Under the pieces are notes generated by a model that did no database searches, was not told where the DNA came from, and was given only the letters and a program-made list of their open reading frames with translations. 64,000 nucleotides of DNA from Radicibacter daui (lineage in GTDB: Bacteria > Pseudomonadota > Alphaproteobacteria > Radicibacterales > Radicibacteraceae), in assembly GCA_030657355.1 (NCBI GenBank), contig CP131056.1, positions 3,182,501-3,246,500 of the forward strand. Direction: 5' to 3'. Position numbers and translations under genes: made by a program. Each line of letters starts with the position of its first letter. Within the stretch, counting starts at the first letter, position 1. This document shows positions 18,979-27,800 of the stretch, one piece after another.

Positions 18979-19069
18979 CGGGCGACTATCATCTGGTGGA
19001 GATCATTCAGCAGAAAACATCGGGCCGCAAAAGCCCGGTATCAGGAAAGGGCGGCACACCGCCCGCCGG

Positions 19070-19339
19070 TCAGAACCGGTCGGCCTTCACCATTTCGGTA
19101 ATGGTTACGCCCACCTTCTCGCCGACGATGCACACCTCGCCGCGCGCCACCAGCCGGTCATTGGCGAAGACGTCCACCGGCTCGCTGATGCGCCGGTCGA
19201 GATAGATTTCGGCGCCGCGGCCGATGCGCAGCAGGTTGCCGACACGGATGTTATGCGTGCCCAGCACCACCGAGATTTCCACATCGACATCAAAAAGGGC
19301 GGCGATGTCGTCGTCACCCATGCCTTCAAATCCGCCCAT
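19070..19339 (-). CDS. FliN-like C-ring (SpoA domain) protein, orphan
   Basis: About 89 aa from ATG 19339. The SpoA/FliN_N-type domain is nearly the whole protein: LFDVDVEISVVLGTHNIRVG, LLRIGRGAEIYLDRRISEPV, DVFANDRLVARGEVCIVGEK, VGVTITEM. FliN forms the flagellar switch ring and binds phospho-CheY or FliH. No other flagellar gene is in the 20 kb on either side, so it is either a dispersed fliN or a paralogue in another SpoA-ring system. Confidence 0.8.
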   Translation of the reverse strand: MGGFEGMGDDDIAALFDVDVEISVVLGTHNIRVGNLLRIGRGAEIYLDRRISEPVDVFANDRLVARGEVCIVGEKVGVTITEMVKADRF

Positions 19340-19472
19340 CCGCTGCCCTGCCGGTTCGCGTTCCCATGACCCAATCCCCCAACAATGCAGCAATTCGCCG
19401 GCAAGTTCCAGATCTGGTCGTGGCGCGAACGATGGCTCATACTTAGGTTACAAACAGGGCGCAACGCAGCCA

Positions 19473-19503
19473 GCCCGCCCTCGCGGGAGAAAAACGGGCG
19501 GGC
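19473..19503 (+). promoter_or_regulatory. Hairpin upstream of the 63-aa gene
   Basis: GCCCGCCC and GGGCGGGC pair around a 15-nt loop, 28 nt before the start of the small plus-strand gene. There is no T tract. Confidence 0.4.
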
Positions 19504-19530
19504 CAGCCAGGAAGCAAAGGACAGATATCA

Positions 19531-19722
19531 ATGTCGCTGCAGGATCTCGAAGCCGGCCTCAACATGCTCGTCAACCAGATGGAAGACGGCCCGGAGGATC
19601 CGCATGCCCTGCTGATGGAGGTGGAGCAGCTGATCCACCGCTACGAAGCGCTGAACCAGATCCCGCCCGATGACCTGCTGGTGCTGCGAGACCAGCTGGC
19701 CGAACAGCTTGAGATAGAATAA
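19531..19722 (+). CDS. Small helical protein (63 aa), unknown
   Basis: 63 residues with AAAGGACAG upstream. Acidic and almost wholly helical: SLQDLEAGLNMLVNQMEDG, a proline break, LLMEVEQLIHRYEALNQ, then LLVLRDQLAEQLEIE. No family is recognised. It is divergent from the FliN-like gene, so a role as a small partner protein is conceivable but unproven. Confidence 0.65.
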   Translation: MSLQDLEAGLNMLVNQMEDGPEDPHALLMEVEQLIHRYEALNQIPPDDLLVLRDQLAEQLEIE

Positions 19723-19959
19723 TTACCCTCGCTCGACAGGCAACGGGAGCGTATGGCCGCCCTGCCAGCTCCCCTCCGGCATCGGAACTCCGGCCTTAAT
19801 CCAAAGGATAACATCCCTTTGCGTTACTTGACCGGAAGCCTTCGCGCACTCATCTCTTGATTGTGGGCCCGGCTGCGGGCGGTCTTTACCGCCCTGCGAG
19901 CCTGGCCGGCAAAGGCCCGCGGCCAGGAACGGCCGGGCAGGAAGAGGAGTGCGTGAGCC

Positions 19960-20751
19960 ATGCATCGTATTCCCACCGACACACGGCGCCAGCGTCGCGG
20001 CGAGGCCCTGCTGGCAGAGCTTGTTCCGCTCGCCCGCAACCGCGCCGAAGAGGCCGAGGAACTGCAGCAGGCCCGCTTCGACGGTGCCGCTGCCCATCTG
20101 CAACCCTTCTTCCGCATCGACAATATCGCCGGCATCGAGGTTTATGAGGGCGGCGAGGGATATCGTGTCGATCTGGTCTTCAAGGACCACCCCCATGAGA
20201 TGGACCGTCTGAGCTCCCCCAACGGACTCACCCTTGAGGACGAGGAAGACGCCATCGAATATGCGCTCGGACTGCTGGTAGTCATGCTGCGCAACGAGGC
20301 GTTTGAAGCCGAGGCCGGCCGCAATCCGGCCCTGCTCGACACGCACCTCTGGTTCGATCTTGCCGGCATCTGGCTGGGCATGCCGCACCATGCCTTCGTC
20401 GCGATGCGCGAGGCGGCGGCAAGGGACCGGCGCACGCCGATGCGGGTGGCCGGTGAAATTGCCGACCAGCTGCGCCGTATCGCCCCCGCCGGCATCACCC
20501 CGGAAACGCTGGAGCGTATCGAGGACGGCGAACGCAGCAAACTGATGGGCCTTATCCTGCTGGCGCTCCACAAGGGCATCTCGCAGGTCGTCACCGCCCA
20601 GAATGCCGGACGTGTGCAGGAACGGGGCAGTCCGCTGGCTGCCGTGCCGGTGTTCGACATGGAGCGCACCACCGCTGCGCTCTATGAACCGCAAAGCGGC
20701 CCGTCCTCCCCGCTCGGGGCACTCGGTCCCTCCGTGCCCTATCTGCACTGA
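19960..20751 (+). CDS. Hypothetical cytosolic protein (263 aa)
   Basis: 263 aa with GAGGAG upstream of ATG 19960. The first half has IAGIEVYEGGEGYRVDLVF and a run of acidic residues (LTLEDEEDAIEYALGLLVVM). The second half is helical (MRVAGEIADQLRRIAPAG and LIIL-type LMGLILLALHKGI). No signal peptide or family is seen. It is followed by a strong terminator and is probably a single-gene or two-gene unit with the 63-aa gene 237 bp upstream. Confidence 0.65.
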   Translation: MHRIPTDTRRQRRGEALLAELVPLARNRAEEAEELQQARFDGAAAHLQPFFRIDNIAGIEVYEGGEGYRVDLVFKDHPHEMDRLSSPNGLTLEDEEDAIEYALGLLVVMLRNEAFEAEAGRNPALLDTHLWFDLAGIWLGMPHHAFVAMREAAARDRRTPMRVAGEIADQLRRIAPAGITPETLERIEDGERSKLMGLILLALHKGISQVVTAQNAGRVQERGSPLAAVPVFDMERTTAALYEPQSGPSSPLGALGPSVPYLH

Positions 20752-20771
20752 CCGGCAAGCGGCTCCCGAAA

Positions 20772-20813
20772 ACAAAACCCCGCGAGGCCGGCACCTCGCG
20801 GGGTTTTTCTTTT
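20772..20813. terminator. Bidirectional intrinsic terminator
   Basis: AACAAAACCCCGCGAGG pairs with CCTCGCGGGGTTTTTCTT between two convergent genes. Confidence 0.85.
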
Positions 20814-20843
20814 CCGGTACTTTTTCAGTGCTGCGACAGCGGA

Positions 20844-21623
20844 TCAGCTGACGCGGCGCGGCGCCGGCAGCGGCACACCATCGGCCACATCGTTGCTGGC
20901 AGCACGCGGCGCCGGGCTCGGCACAGCGACCTTGGCAACAACAGCATTCTTTGCGGCCGGTACCGGCACGGCCGGCTTTGCCGCGGCAACAGCCGCCGGC
21001 TTGCCAGCAGCACCCTTGCGCGGCGCCGGCAGGACCATGGAGGTCTTGCTGGCCGGCTTGCCATTGCGGGACAGCGCCTTGGGCTTGAAGGGCTTGGTTT
21101 CGCCAACACGAATTTCCGGCGAGCCTTCCATCATGCTCAGCGGATCGAGGAACTCGTCATTCTCGCTCACCTCCCAGTAGAGGTGGGACCCGGTGGCAAG
21201 GCCAGAGCGGCCGACATAGGCGATCAGGTCGCCGCAGCTGACCTTGGCGCCAACCTTGAGGCCTTTGGCAAAACCCGCGAGATGGGCGTAGGTGGTCTCG
21301 ATGCCATCGGGGTGCTTGATGCGCACAAGGCGGCCGTAATTGCCGTGGGTGCCAACCTGCACCACCACGCCTTCGGCGGGAGCATAAACGGGCGAGCCCT
21401 GCGGCAGCGCGAAGTCGACGCCGTTGTGGAAGCGCCGGTCACCCAGAACCGGGTGGATACGCCAGCCGAAGGTGGAGGAGACATAACCGCCCGAAACCGG
21501 GCTGATGAAAGGTGTGCTGTCGGACGTCGAACAGGATGTAGGCGATGCATGCGCAATGGAGCCGACCGAGAAGGTGACGAGCGCGGCAATAGCCGCCACC
21601 GAAAGGATCGTTGCTTTCCGCAT
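20844..21623 (-). CDS. M23-family peptidoglycan endopeptidase (LytM type)
   Basis: About 259 aa from ATG 21623 with signal peptide MRKATILSVAAIAALVTFSV. Residues 40-150 form the peptidase domain: GGYVSSTFGWRIHPVLGDRR, HNGVDFALPQGSPVYAPAEG and the SHLYWEV zinc-site motif. His and Asp in HNGVD and His in SHLYWE are present, so it should be active. Residues 170-259 form an Ala/Pro/Lys-rich tail, possibly wall-associated. It acts in the periplasm on peptide cross-links. Confidence 0.88.
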   Translation of the reverse strand: MRKATILSVAAIAALVTFSVGSIAHASPTSCSTSDSTPFISPVSGGYVSSTFGWRIHPVLGDRRFHNGVDFALPQGSPVYAPAEGVVVQVGTHGNYGRLVRIKHPDGIETTYAHLAGFAKGLKVGAKVSCGDLIAYVGRSGLATGSHLYWEVSENDEFLDPLSMMEGSPEIRVGETKPFKPKALSRNGKPASKTSMVLPAPRKGAAGKPAAVAAAKPAVPVPAAKNAVVAKVAVPSPAPRAASNDVADGVPLPAPRRVS

Positions 21624-21751
21624 CCTTGTGCCCACTCCTGCTTTACCGGCTGCTGTCGTTACCCGCGTCTTGCAGCCTTGTTTTGCCCATGAACGATGGG
21701 CCTTTGCCCACCGCACAGCTCCTGCCCGCTTGCCGGGACTTTAAGGTGTCC

Positions 21752-21782
21752 GGCGCCTGTCCCCATCCCTGGGGCAGGCGCC
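21752..21782 (-). terminator. Hairpin downstream of znuA
   Basis: GGCGCCTG and CAGGCGCC, with an inner CCCC/GGGG stem, form a strong hairpin just after the znuA stop. It lacks a T tract, so termination strength is uncertain. Confidence 0.45.
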
Positions 21783-21789
21783 CTGACGG

Positions 21790-22716
21790 TTAATTCTTCA
21801 ACATGCCGGCAACCATTGCCGGGACATTGTGGCGGAACATGGTCAGATAATCGGGAGCCGGACCATCGGGGTCGGAAAGGCTGTCGGAATACAGCTCTCC
21901 TCCCAGCGCTGCCCCGCTTTCTTCGGCAATCTGCCGAACGAGGCGCGGATCGGTCATGTTCTCGATAAAAAGAGCCCTTGTCCCCTGTTCTTTTACCTGC
22001 CTGACGAGCGCGGCGACATCGGCTGCCGACGGCTCGCTTTCTGTGCTTATGCCCACGGGCGCCATGAACGTCACACCGTAAGCACGCCCAAAATACCCGA
22101 AAGCGTCATGCGAGGTAATGATTCTTCGCTTGTCTGCCGGAACCTTCGCGATTTCCCCGCGAACCCAGCCATCCAGCGCGTCGATCTTCGCCTCATATTG
22201 CACTGCGTTATGGTGGTAGCCGTCCGCGTGAGCCGGGTCAACAGCGGCCAGCGCGGTGGCAACATTTGCCGCATAGAGATGCCCGTTGGCGAGGTTCTGC
22301 CAGGCGTGCGGATCAGTAATAACCTCGCTTTTCCCGCCTTCATCCTCAACCATCGTGGCGCTGTGCACCCCCTCGCTCAACACGGCGATTCTGGCCCTGG
22401 TGCCGGAGGCAGCCACCAGCCGGTCGAGCCAGCCTTCAAGGCCCAGCCCGTTGGTCACGACAAGGTCGGCTTCCTTGAGAGCACGGGCATCGGCAGGCGT
22501 CGGCTCGAAGGTGTGCGCGTCCCCGCCCGGAGCGACGAGGGAGGTGACACTCACCTCCTCCCCGCCCACCTGCCTGACGATGTCGCCGATGATGCTGAAG
22601 GTCGCAACCACCTTCAGTGGCGCCGCTGCCGCCGGGCCGGCAAAGGCAAGGCCGAGCGCGAGGACAGGCACAGCCAGCAGCGGCCGGGTGGTGGAGGAAA
22701 GAAAACCGGAATTCAA
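21790..22716 (-). CDS. znuA: Zinc ABC transporter substrate-binding protein (ZnuA-like)
   Basis: 308 aa, starting with TTG at 22716, which overlaps the permease stop by four bases. A signal peptide is present (LLAVPVLALGLAFAGPAAAA). Metal-binding His residues are in GGDAHTFEPTPAD, ITDPHAWQNL and IITSHDAFGYFG; STESEPSAADV follows. It lacks the His-rich loop of enteric ZnuA. A manganese role is possible from sequence alone, but the Zur-type box upstream favours zinc. Confidence 0.88.
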   Translation of the reverse strand: MNSGFLSSTTRPLLAVPVLALGLAFAGPAAAAPLKVVATFSIIGDIVRQVGGEEVSVTSLVAPGGDAHTFEPTPADARALKEADLVVTNGLGLEGWLDRLVAASGTRARIAVLSEGVHSATMVEDEGGKSEVITDPHAWQNLANGHLYAANVATALAAVDPAHADGYHHNAVQYEAKIDALDGWVRGEIAKVPADKRRIITSHDAFGYFGRAYGVTFMAPVGISTESEPSAADVAALVRQVKEQGTRALFIENMTDPRLVRQIAEESGAALGGELYSDSLSDPDGPAPDYLTMFRHNVPAMVAGMLKN

Positions 22717-23621
22717 GACGAAAGGCTCCCGTCGGTGATGAGGCCGGCAGCGCGTCTGCGGGACGGAAAAAACCGCCACACAAGGCCCCCCTCCCGGCCA
22801 AGGAAAAAGGAGAGAAGATAAAAGCCGCCCGCCATCAGGATGATCGCCGGGCCGGACGGCAAACTGGCGTGGAAGGAAAGCACCAGACCGCCATAGCCGG
22901 CGGCGAGCGCGAGTGCGCAGGAAAGGCAGATCAGGCTCCACACCTGCCGCGCCCAGAACCGGCTGGCGGCTGCCGGCAACATCATGATGCCCACCGCCAT
23001 CAGCGTGCCGAGCGCCTGGAAACCCGCCACGAGGTTCAGCACGCACAACACCATGAGGGCGATGTGATAGAGCCCGCCCGGCACCCCGAGCGCCCGCAGA
23101 AAGCCTGGATCGAAGCATTCCATCACCAGCGGCCGGTAGAGGAGCGCCAGCACGGCAAGGCTGACCGTGGCGATAGCGGCCACCAGCACCAGCGAAGGCC
23201 CGTCCACCGCCAGAATGGTGCCGAACAGCACATGCATGAGATCGACGCTGCCACCGCGCAGCGAGACGATCAGCACCCCCGCCGCCAGCGAGATGAGATA
23301 GAAGGCGGCGAAGCTTGCATCCTCGCGCTGGCGGGTAAGGCGCGCAGTGAGCCCAGCCAGAAGCGCCACCGCCAGCCCGGCGGCAAAACCGCCAAGGCTC
23401 ATGGCCGGCAGCGACAGGCCGGCGAAGACAAAGCCCACTGCCGCCCCCGGCATGATGGCGTGCGAGAGCGCATCGCCCATCAGGCTCATGCGCCGCAGCA
23501 CGAGAAAGACACCCAGCGGCCCGCTGCCCACTGCCAGCGCCGCGCACGCCACCAGTGCCCGCCGCATGAAGCCGTAATCGGTAAAGGGCGCCACCAGCAG
23601 CGCTTCGGCCCCGGCGATCAT
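22713..23621 (-). CDS. znuB: Zinc ABC transporter permease (ZnuB-like)
   Basis: 302 aa from ATG 23621. An ABC-3 family permease with about eight or nine membrane helices: FMRRALVACAALAVGSGPLG, LVLRRMSLMGDALSHAIMPG (the conserved cytoplasmic loop contacting the ATPase) and FQALGTLMAVGIMMLPAAAS. It overlaps the ATPase gene upstream and the binding-protein gene downstream by four bases each, so the operon is tightly coupled. Confidence 0.9.
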   Translation of the reverse strand: MIAGAEALLVAPFTDYGFMRRALVACAALAVGSGPLGVFLVLRRMSLMGDALSHAIMPGAAVGFVFAGLSLPAMSLGGFAAGLAVALLAGLTARLTRQREDASFAAFYLISLAAGVLIVSLRGGSVDLMHVLFGTILAVDGPSLVLVAAIATVSLAVLALLYRPLVMECFDPGFLRALGVPGGLYHIALMVLCVLNLVAGFQALGTLMAVGIMMLPAAASRFWARQVWSLICLSCALALAAGYGGLVLSFHASLPSGPAIILMAGGFYLLSFFLGREGGLVWRFFPSRRRAAGLITDGSLSS

Positions 23622-24385
23622 GCCACCCTCCCGGCAAGCCCGCACAGCCCGGCCAAGGGGGCAGATACCGCAGGCTTCGGCCCCGGCGCGCCCGCCGTTC
23701 GACCCCAGGTCACGGCGTCCGGCGCAAGCCGGAGAGTATCGGCAAACCGTGTGCGCGCCAGTTCAAGGTCGTGTAGTACAGTGATGATGGTGCGCCCTTC
23801 GCCATGCCAGCCGGCAATCACATCCATCAGTGCGGCGCTGGTGGCGGCATCGAGCGCGGCAAAAGGTTCGTCCAGCAACAGCACCGGCGCATCCAGCAGC
23901 ATGAGCCGGGCAAAGAAGGCGCGCTGGCGCAGCCCCGGGCTCAGTGCCCCCAGCGGCCGGCTTGCCAGCGCACCAAGGCCGAAGCGCTCCAGCACCGCTT
24001 CCGCTTCCTGCAGCAGACCGTCGCTCGCACCGCCAAACCCGCCAATACGCCGCCAGGCGCCCATCAGCACGGTGTCGAGAACGGACATCGGAAAATCGAG
24101 GTCGATCTCGGCCTGCTGCGGCAGGTAGCCGATCAGCCGGCGCCACTGCCGCCCCGCGCCCTGCCCCCCGGCGCTCACAGGCTCGATGCTGCCGGCACGC
24201 GGTTTCAGGAGGCCGGCGACAGCCTTCAGAAGTGTGCTCTTGCCAGCCCCGTTCGGGCCGATGACGGCGGTAAGACTGCCCGGCGCGAAGGTGCCGCTCA
24301 GCTCACGCAGCGTCACCTCGCCCCCATAGCCGAGCGTCAGCCGGTCAAGGCGTATGCCAACGGCTGCTGAGATGCCCGCGCTCAT
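23618..24385 (-). CDS. znuC: Zinc ABC transporter ATP-binding protein (ZnuC-like)
   Basis: 255 aa from ATG 24385. Walker A is GPNGAGKST, the Q-loop is LIGYLPQQAEID, the signature is altered to LSPGLRQRAF, Walker B is APVLLLDEPFAALD, and the switch His is in VLHDLEL. The signature LSPGLRQR in place of LSGGxxQR is the main oddity. The start overlaps the stop of a 63-aa membrane protein gene. Confidence 0.88.
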   Translation of the reverse strand: MSAGISAAVGIRLDRLTLGYGGEVTLRELSGTFAPGSLTAVIGPNGAGKSTLLKAVAGLLKPRAGSIEPVSAGGQGAGRQWRRLIGYLPQQAEIDLDFPMSVLDTVLMGAWRRIGGFGGASDGLLQEAEAVLERFGLGALASRPLGALSPGLRQRAFFARLMLLDAPVLLLDEPFAALDAATSAALMDVIAGWHGEGRTIITVLHDLELARTRFADTLRLAPDAVTWGRTAGAPGPKPAVSAPLAGLCGLAGRVA

Positions 24386-24573
24386 ACCGGCCCCACCCCC
24401 GCGAGCAGCATGGCAAACCAGCCATTGGCCCAGCCGACGGCAAGCCACAGCAAGGCCGCCACCGCCAGGGCAGCGGCAAGCCGGCGGCCTGCGCTCCAGG
24501 CAAAAGGCCGGGGCCCGCCGGCAAGGCGGACGGTCGATCGCCATGGGGGCGGAGGCAAGGAGGATGAGGTCAT
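24382..24573 (-). CDS. Small membrane protein leading the zinc operon
   Basis: 63 aa: a proline-rich, basic N-terminus (SSSLPPPPWRST) and one long hydrophobic stretch (residues 33-58, AALAVAALLWLAVGWANGW). Its stop overlaps the znuC start by four bases and its ATG lies 31 nt downstream of the Zur box, so it would be the first gene of the zinc-starvation transcript. No family is recognised; the ribosome site is weak. Confidence 0.6.
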   Translation of the reverse strand: MTSSSLPPPPWRSTVRLAGGPRPFAWSAGRRLAAALAVAALLWLAVGWANGWFAMLLAGVGPV

Positions 24574-24604
24574 GAGCAGGATCCGGGACGCGAGAAGTAT
24601 TCTT

Positions 24605-24627
24605 GATATGTTATAATGTAACATATC
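24605..24627. promoter_or_regulatory. Zur-type operator
   Basis: GATATGTTA and TAACATATC flank TAATG: a 23-bp palindrome with perfect 9-bp arms. The form matches the alphaproteobacterial Zur consensus as I know it (ATGTTATA-N-TATAACAT-like). It sits directly upstream of the zinc-uptake operon, so zinc-dependent repression is the expected control. Confidence 0.8.
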
Positions 24628-24720
24628 ATTAGCGATATCTGCCCAGACTGGCAACCCGTCTTGTCCGGGGCCGGGAGCGTCATGCGGCCGCAGCGGCGGG
24701 GACAGGGTATCGCGGGACAT

Positions 24721-24757
24721 AAAAAATGCCCGGCCCCTCGGGAAAAGGGGCCGGGCT
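24721..24757 (-). terminator. Intrinsic terminator after the AsmA/YhdP-like gene
   Basis: Minus-strand GCCCGGCCCC and GGGGCCGGGC form a 10-bp perfect stem, followed by ATTTTTT. Confidence 0.85.
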
Positions 24758-24805
24758 CATAAACAATCGCGATGAAGGTCGGGAAAGGCTGCCGCCGCTA
24801 AGGGA

Positions 24806-27800
24806 TCAGCCCCCGCCGGACGTGGTGGGAGCCTTGACCGGGGCCGGCACGAAGAAGAGGTCGCGCAGGAAACCGGGAGTCAGCGTCGAGAACGGGTTGA
24901 CGTTAACCTCGGCATTATCGAAGCCGCCGCGCACCGAATAGGTCGTGGCTACGAGCCCGCCGCCGCTGGTGCCGGTGACGATGCTGCCGATGAGCGGAAT
25001 GCGACCGATGGTGTTCTGCAGGAAGGAATTGACCGCCAGCGCCGGCACCACCTGCCCGTTGAGCTCGATGGTCTTGGCTTTGGTATCCAGCACCCCTTGT
25101 GCGGTCACGCCGAGATTGCCGCCGGAGGTCCGGAGCCCGTCGATGGTGAGATAAGGCGAGTTCCAGCTGTACTGCGTCTCCAGCCGCGCAAAGCTGAGCC
25201 CGCTGCCCTCCAGCAAGTCACCGATGCCACCCAGCGTTGCCGCTTTGACAATGCGCGCCAGAAGCGGCGCCCGCACCAGCCGGTAGTCGGTCATCCACAA
25301 CCGGCCTTCGATCAGTGTCTTGTCCGGGCGGTCATTGTCTTCATGCATCAGCCCTTCGATGGTGAGCTTGCCGCCGGTGACATTGTCCGTGAGGCCGAAA
25401 TCCCTGAGCACGGCACCGGCATCGTCGGTCGCAACGCGCATCGGCCGGCCCACCGAATTGGCATCCTGCGGCGTGACGGAAAATTCGACCGGGGTGCCGC
25501 TGCTGGAGGCTGCCTTCACGTCCGCGCCCATCAGCAGCCCGTCGATCAGGCGGATACGGCCCTTGACCGCCGTCAACGCCATCTTGTCCTTGAAGGTTAG
25601 CGAAGCGAGGTCGAGTTCGGCGTTGATGACATCCGACTTGCCGGCGGCGCGCCGCGCGGCAGCGGCTTTGGCCTCCTCGATTGCCTTGGCCTCCGCGGCC
25701 TTGCGCTCTTGTTCCGTCTGGCCTTCCGGGGCGGGCTTGTCGGCCAGCAGCGGGCGCAGGTCGAGCGCCTTGCCGCTGAGCCGCACGTTATAGACACCGG
25801 GCTGACGGTCGACGATGGCGCTGAAATCATCAGGCCCCAGTTTCGCACGATCAAGCCGCAGCTGGCGCAGCGTGCTGCCATTTTGCAGCAACACCGACCC
25901 GGCGAGCTGGTCACCGCCGATGGCGATGTTGAAACTCGGCACCCCTTCGATGCCTTTGTCGTCGATCAGCAGCGAAGCGCTGACCTCGCCGGCTGTACCC
26001 GGCTGCTTGCTCCAGCCGAGCTGGGGCAGCGAAAGCGTGCTCTGGGTCAGATCGCCCACCAGATCGAGCCGCTGCGTCTTGTCGGCCGATTGCCGGTAAC
26101 CGAGTTTGACCGGTACCGGCCCCATGAGCCAGGGCGCCGTCGCCAGCCCCCAGCGCCGCATCAGCAATTCCTGATCGGCTGTCATCTCCACCGAGAGCGT
26201 GCGCGGCGTCTGCGTTCCGTGGCGGAAATCCTCCTTCCACTCGATCTTCGCCGGCCGGCCGTCCAGCTGGGCGGCCCCCTTTACCTGCAGGCCGGACCCG
26301 TCAACCGTCAGCGCCAGATCGCCTGCCGTAAGGGACAGTGGCGCTACCGTGTCGGAGACGGTGGCGTTCTTGATGTTGGCGGCCGCACCGACGGCAATCT
26401 CTTCCATCGGCAGGTCGTTAAGCAGCGGGAAACTGAGCTTCAGATTGACGCCGGCGTCCCCGCTGACCTGCTCGGGATCGAGGCCCAGCTTCTTGAGCAG
26501 GGCAAGGCGCGGATGATTGACGAGCCGCAGCATCTCCACCACCGGACCAGAGGTGATGATCTGCATGTCCATATGCTCGTTACGCCCCGGCGGCGCCCCG
26601 AGATCGCTGATGGTGAGATGCGAGGGCTGCACCGCGATGGTGCCGAGCGTCCCGCTCTCCACCGCGATTTCCATGGTGGTGGCGTTGAAGCTTGCCCGCC
26701 CGTTCACATGCTCGACCGGCGGCATCGGGCGCAGGTAGTGCACCGAGAGATTATTGACGTCGATGAAGCCATCGAGCCGCCGCACCCACACGTCGCCCTG
26801 GTCGCCCTGGCTGGCTACGACATGGATCTCGGCATGCGGCACGATGCCGTCCAGCAGATTGCCGGTAACCCATTCACGCGCATGCGGCGAGGCATCGACC
26901 GGCCAGTACTGGGTAAGGTCATTCATGGCCACGCCATCGGCCCCGGCATCCGCAACCAGCGTCCAGCCCTTGTCGCTGTAGGGCTCCAGCCGGCCATTCG
27001 CCGTTACCACCGCGTCGCCCGAATGCAGCTTCACGTCGCTGAAGGTGAAGGTGCGCATCGCCATGTCGGCCTCGACGGCACCGGACAGGCTGTCGATGCC
27101 CAGCGGTTGCTGGAAATATTTTCCGGCGCTGAGCAGCCCGTTCTGACCGTCGATATGCGCAACCGCCCGCTGGAGCACCAGCCCGCGGGTAAAGGTAAAG
27201 GCCCCACTGCCGCCGATGGGCATGTCGAGCATTGTCAGCTGCGGCACGTCGGGCAGTTTGGGCGCCAGCGCCGCCGGGCTGAAATTATCGAAATTGAGGT
27301 TGGCAAGCACCGAACCGCTGGCCGCGTCGTACCGGGCCCGCCCGGCGATCGTTACCGTGCGGCCGGCCAGCTGAAGGTCGGCATCCAGCGTTGCCACCAG
27401 CCCCTGCGCATCGCGCGAGAAGCCAAGCGTGGTGTGCGTGGCCTCCCACTCGGTGCCCCGGCGCTGGTCATCAATGATCAGATGGGCATCGATGATGCGC
27501 ACCGCCCTCAGATGTGCGCCGCTGAGGCGGCCGCCCCCCTCCCCGCCATCCAGCACGCCCAGCAACTGGGCAATCGCGTCCGGCGCCGGTGCCGCGCCGG
27601 CACCGGAGAGTTCAGCCGAATTGCCGGCCCCTTCGCCCGAGGGCGGCAGCGTGGCAGCACCGTCGCCAGCCGGCGGCAAGGCATTGGCCAACGTGCCGAT
27701 GTCGAGATCGAAAGTGCCGCGCGGCGTCAGCACCAGCTTGAGTTCGGGGCTGAACAGGCTAAGGCGCGTGGGCGCCACCACGCCTTTGAGCGCCTGCGCA

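Noticed and set aside
22717-23637. N-terminal extension of the zinc-binding protein frame to 615 aa
   Set aside because: The upstream part is an out-of-frame read of the permease gene; the binding protein begins at 22716 with its signal peptide.
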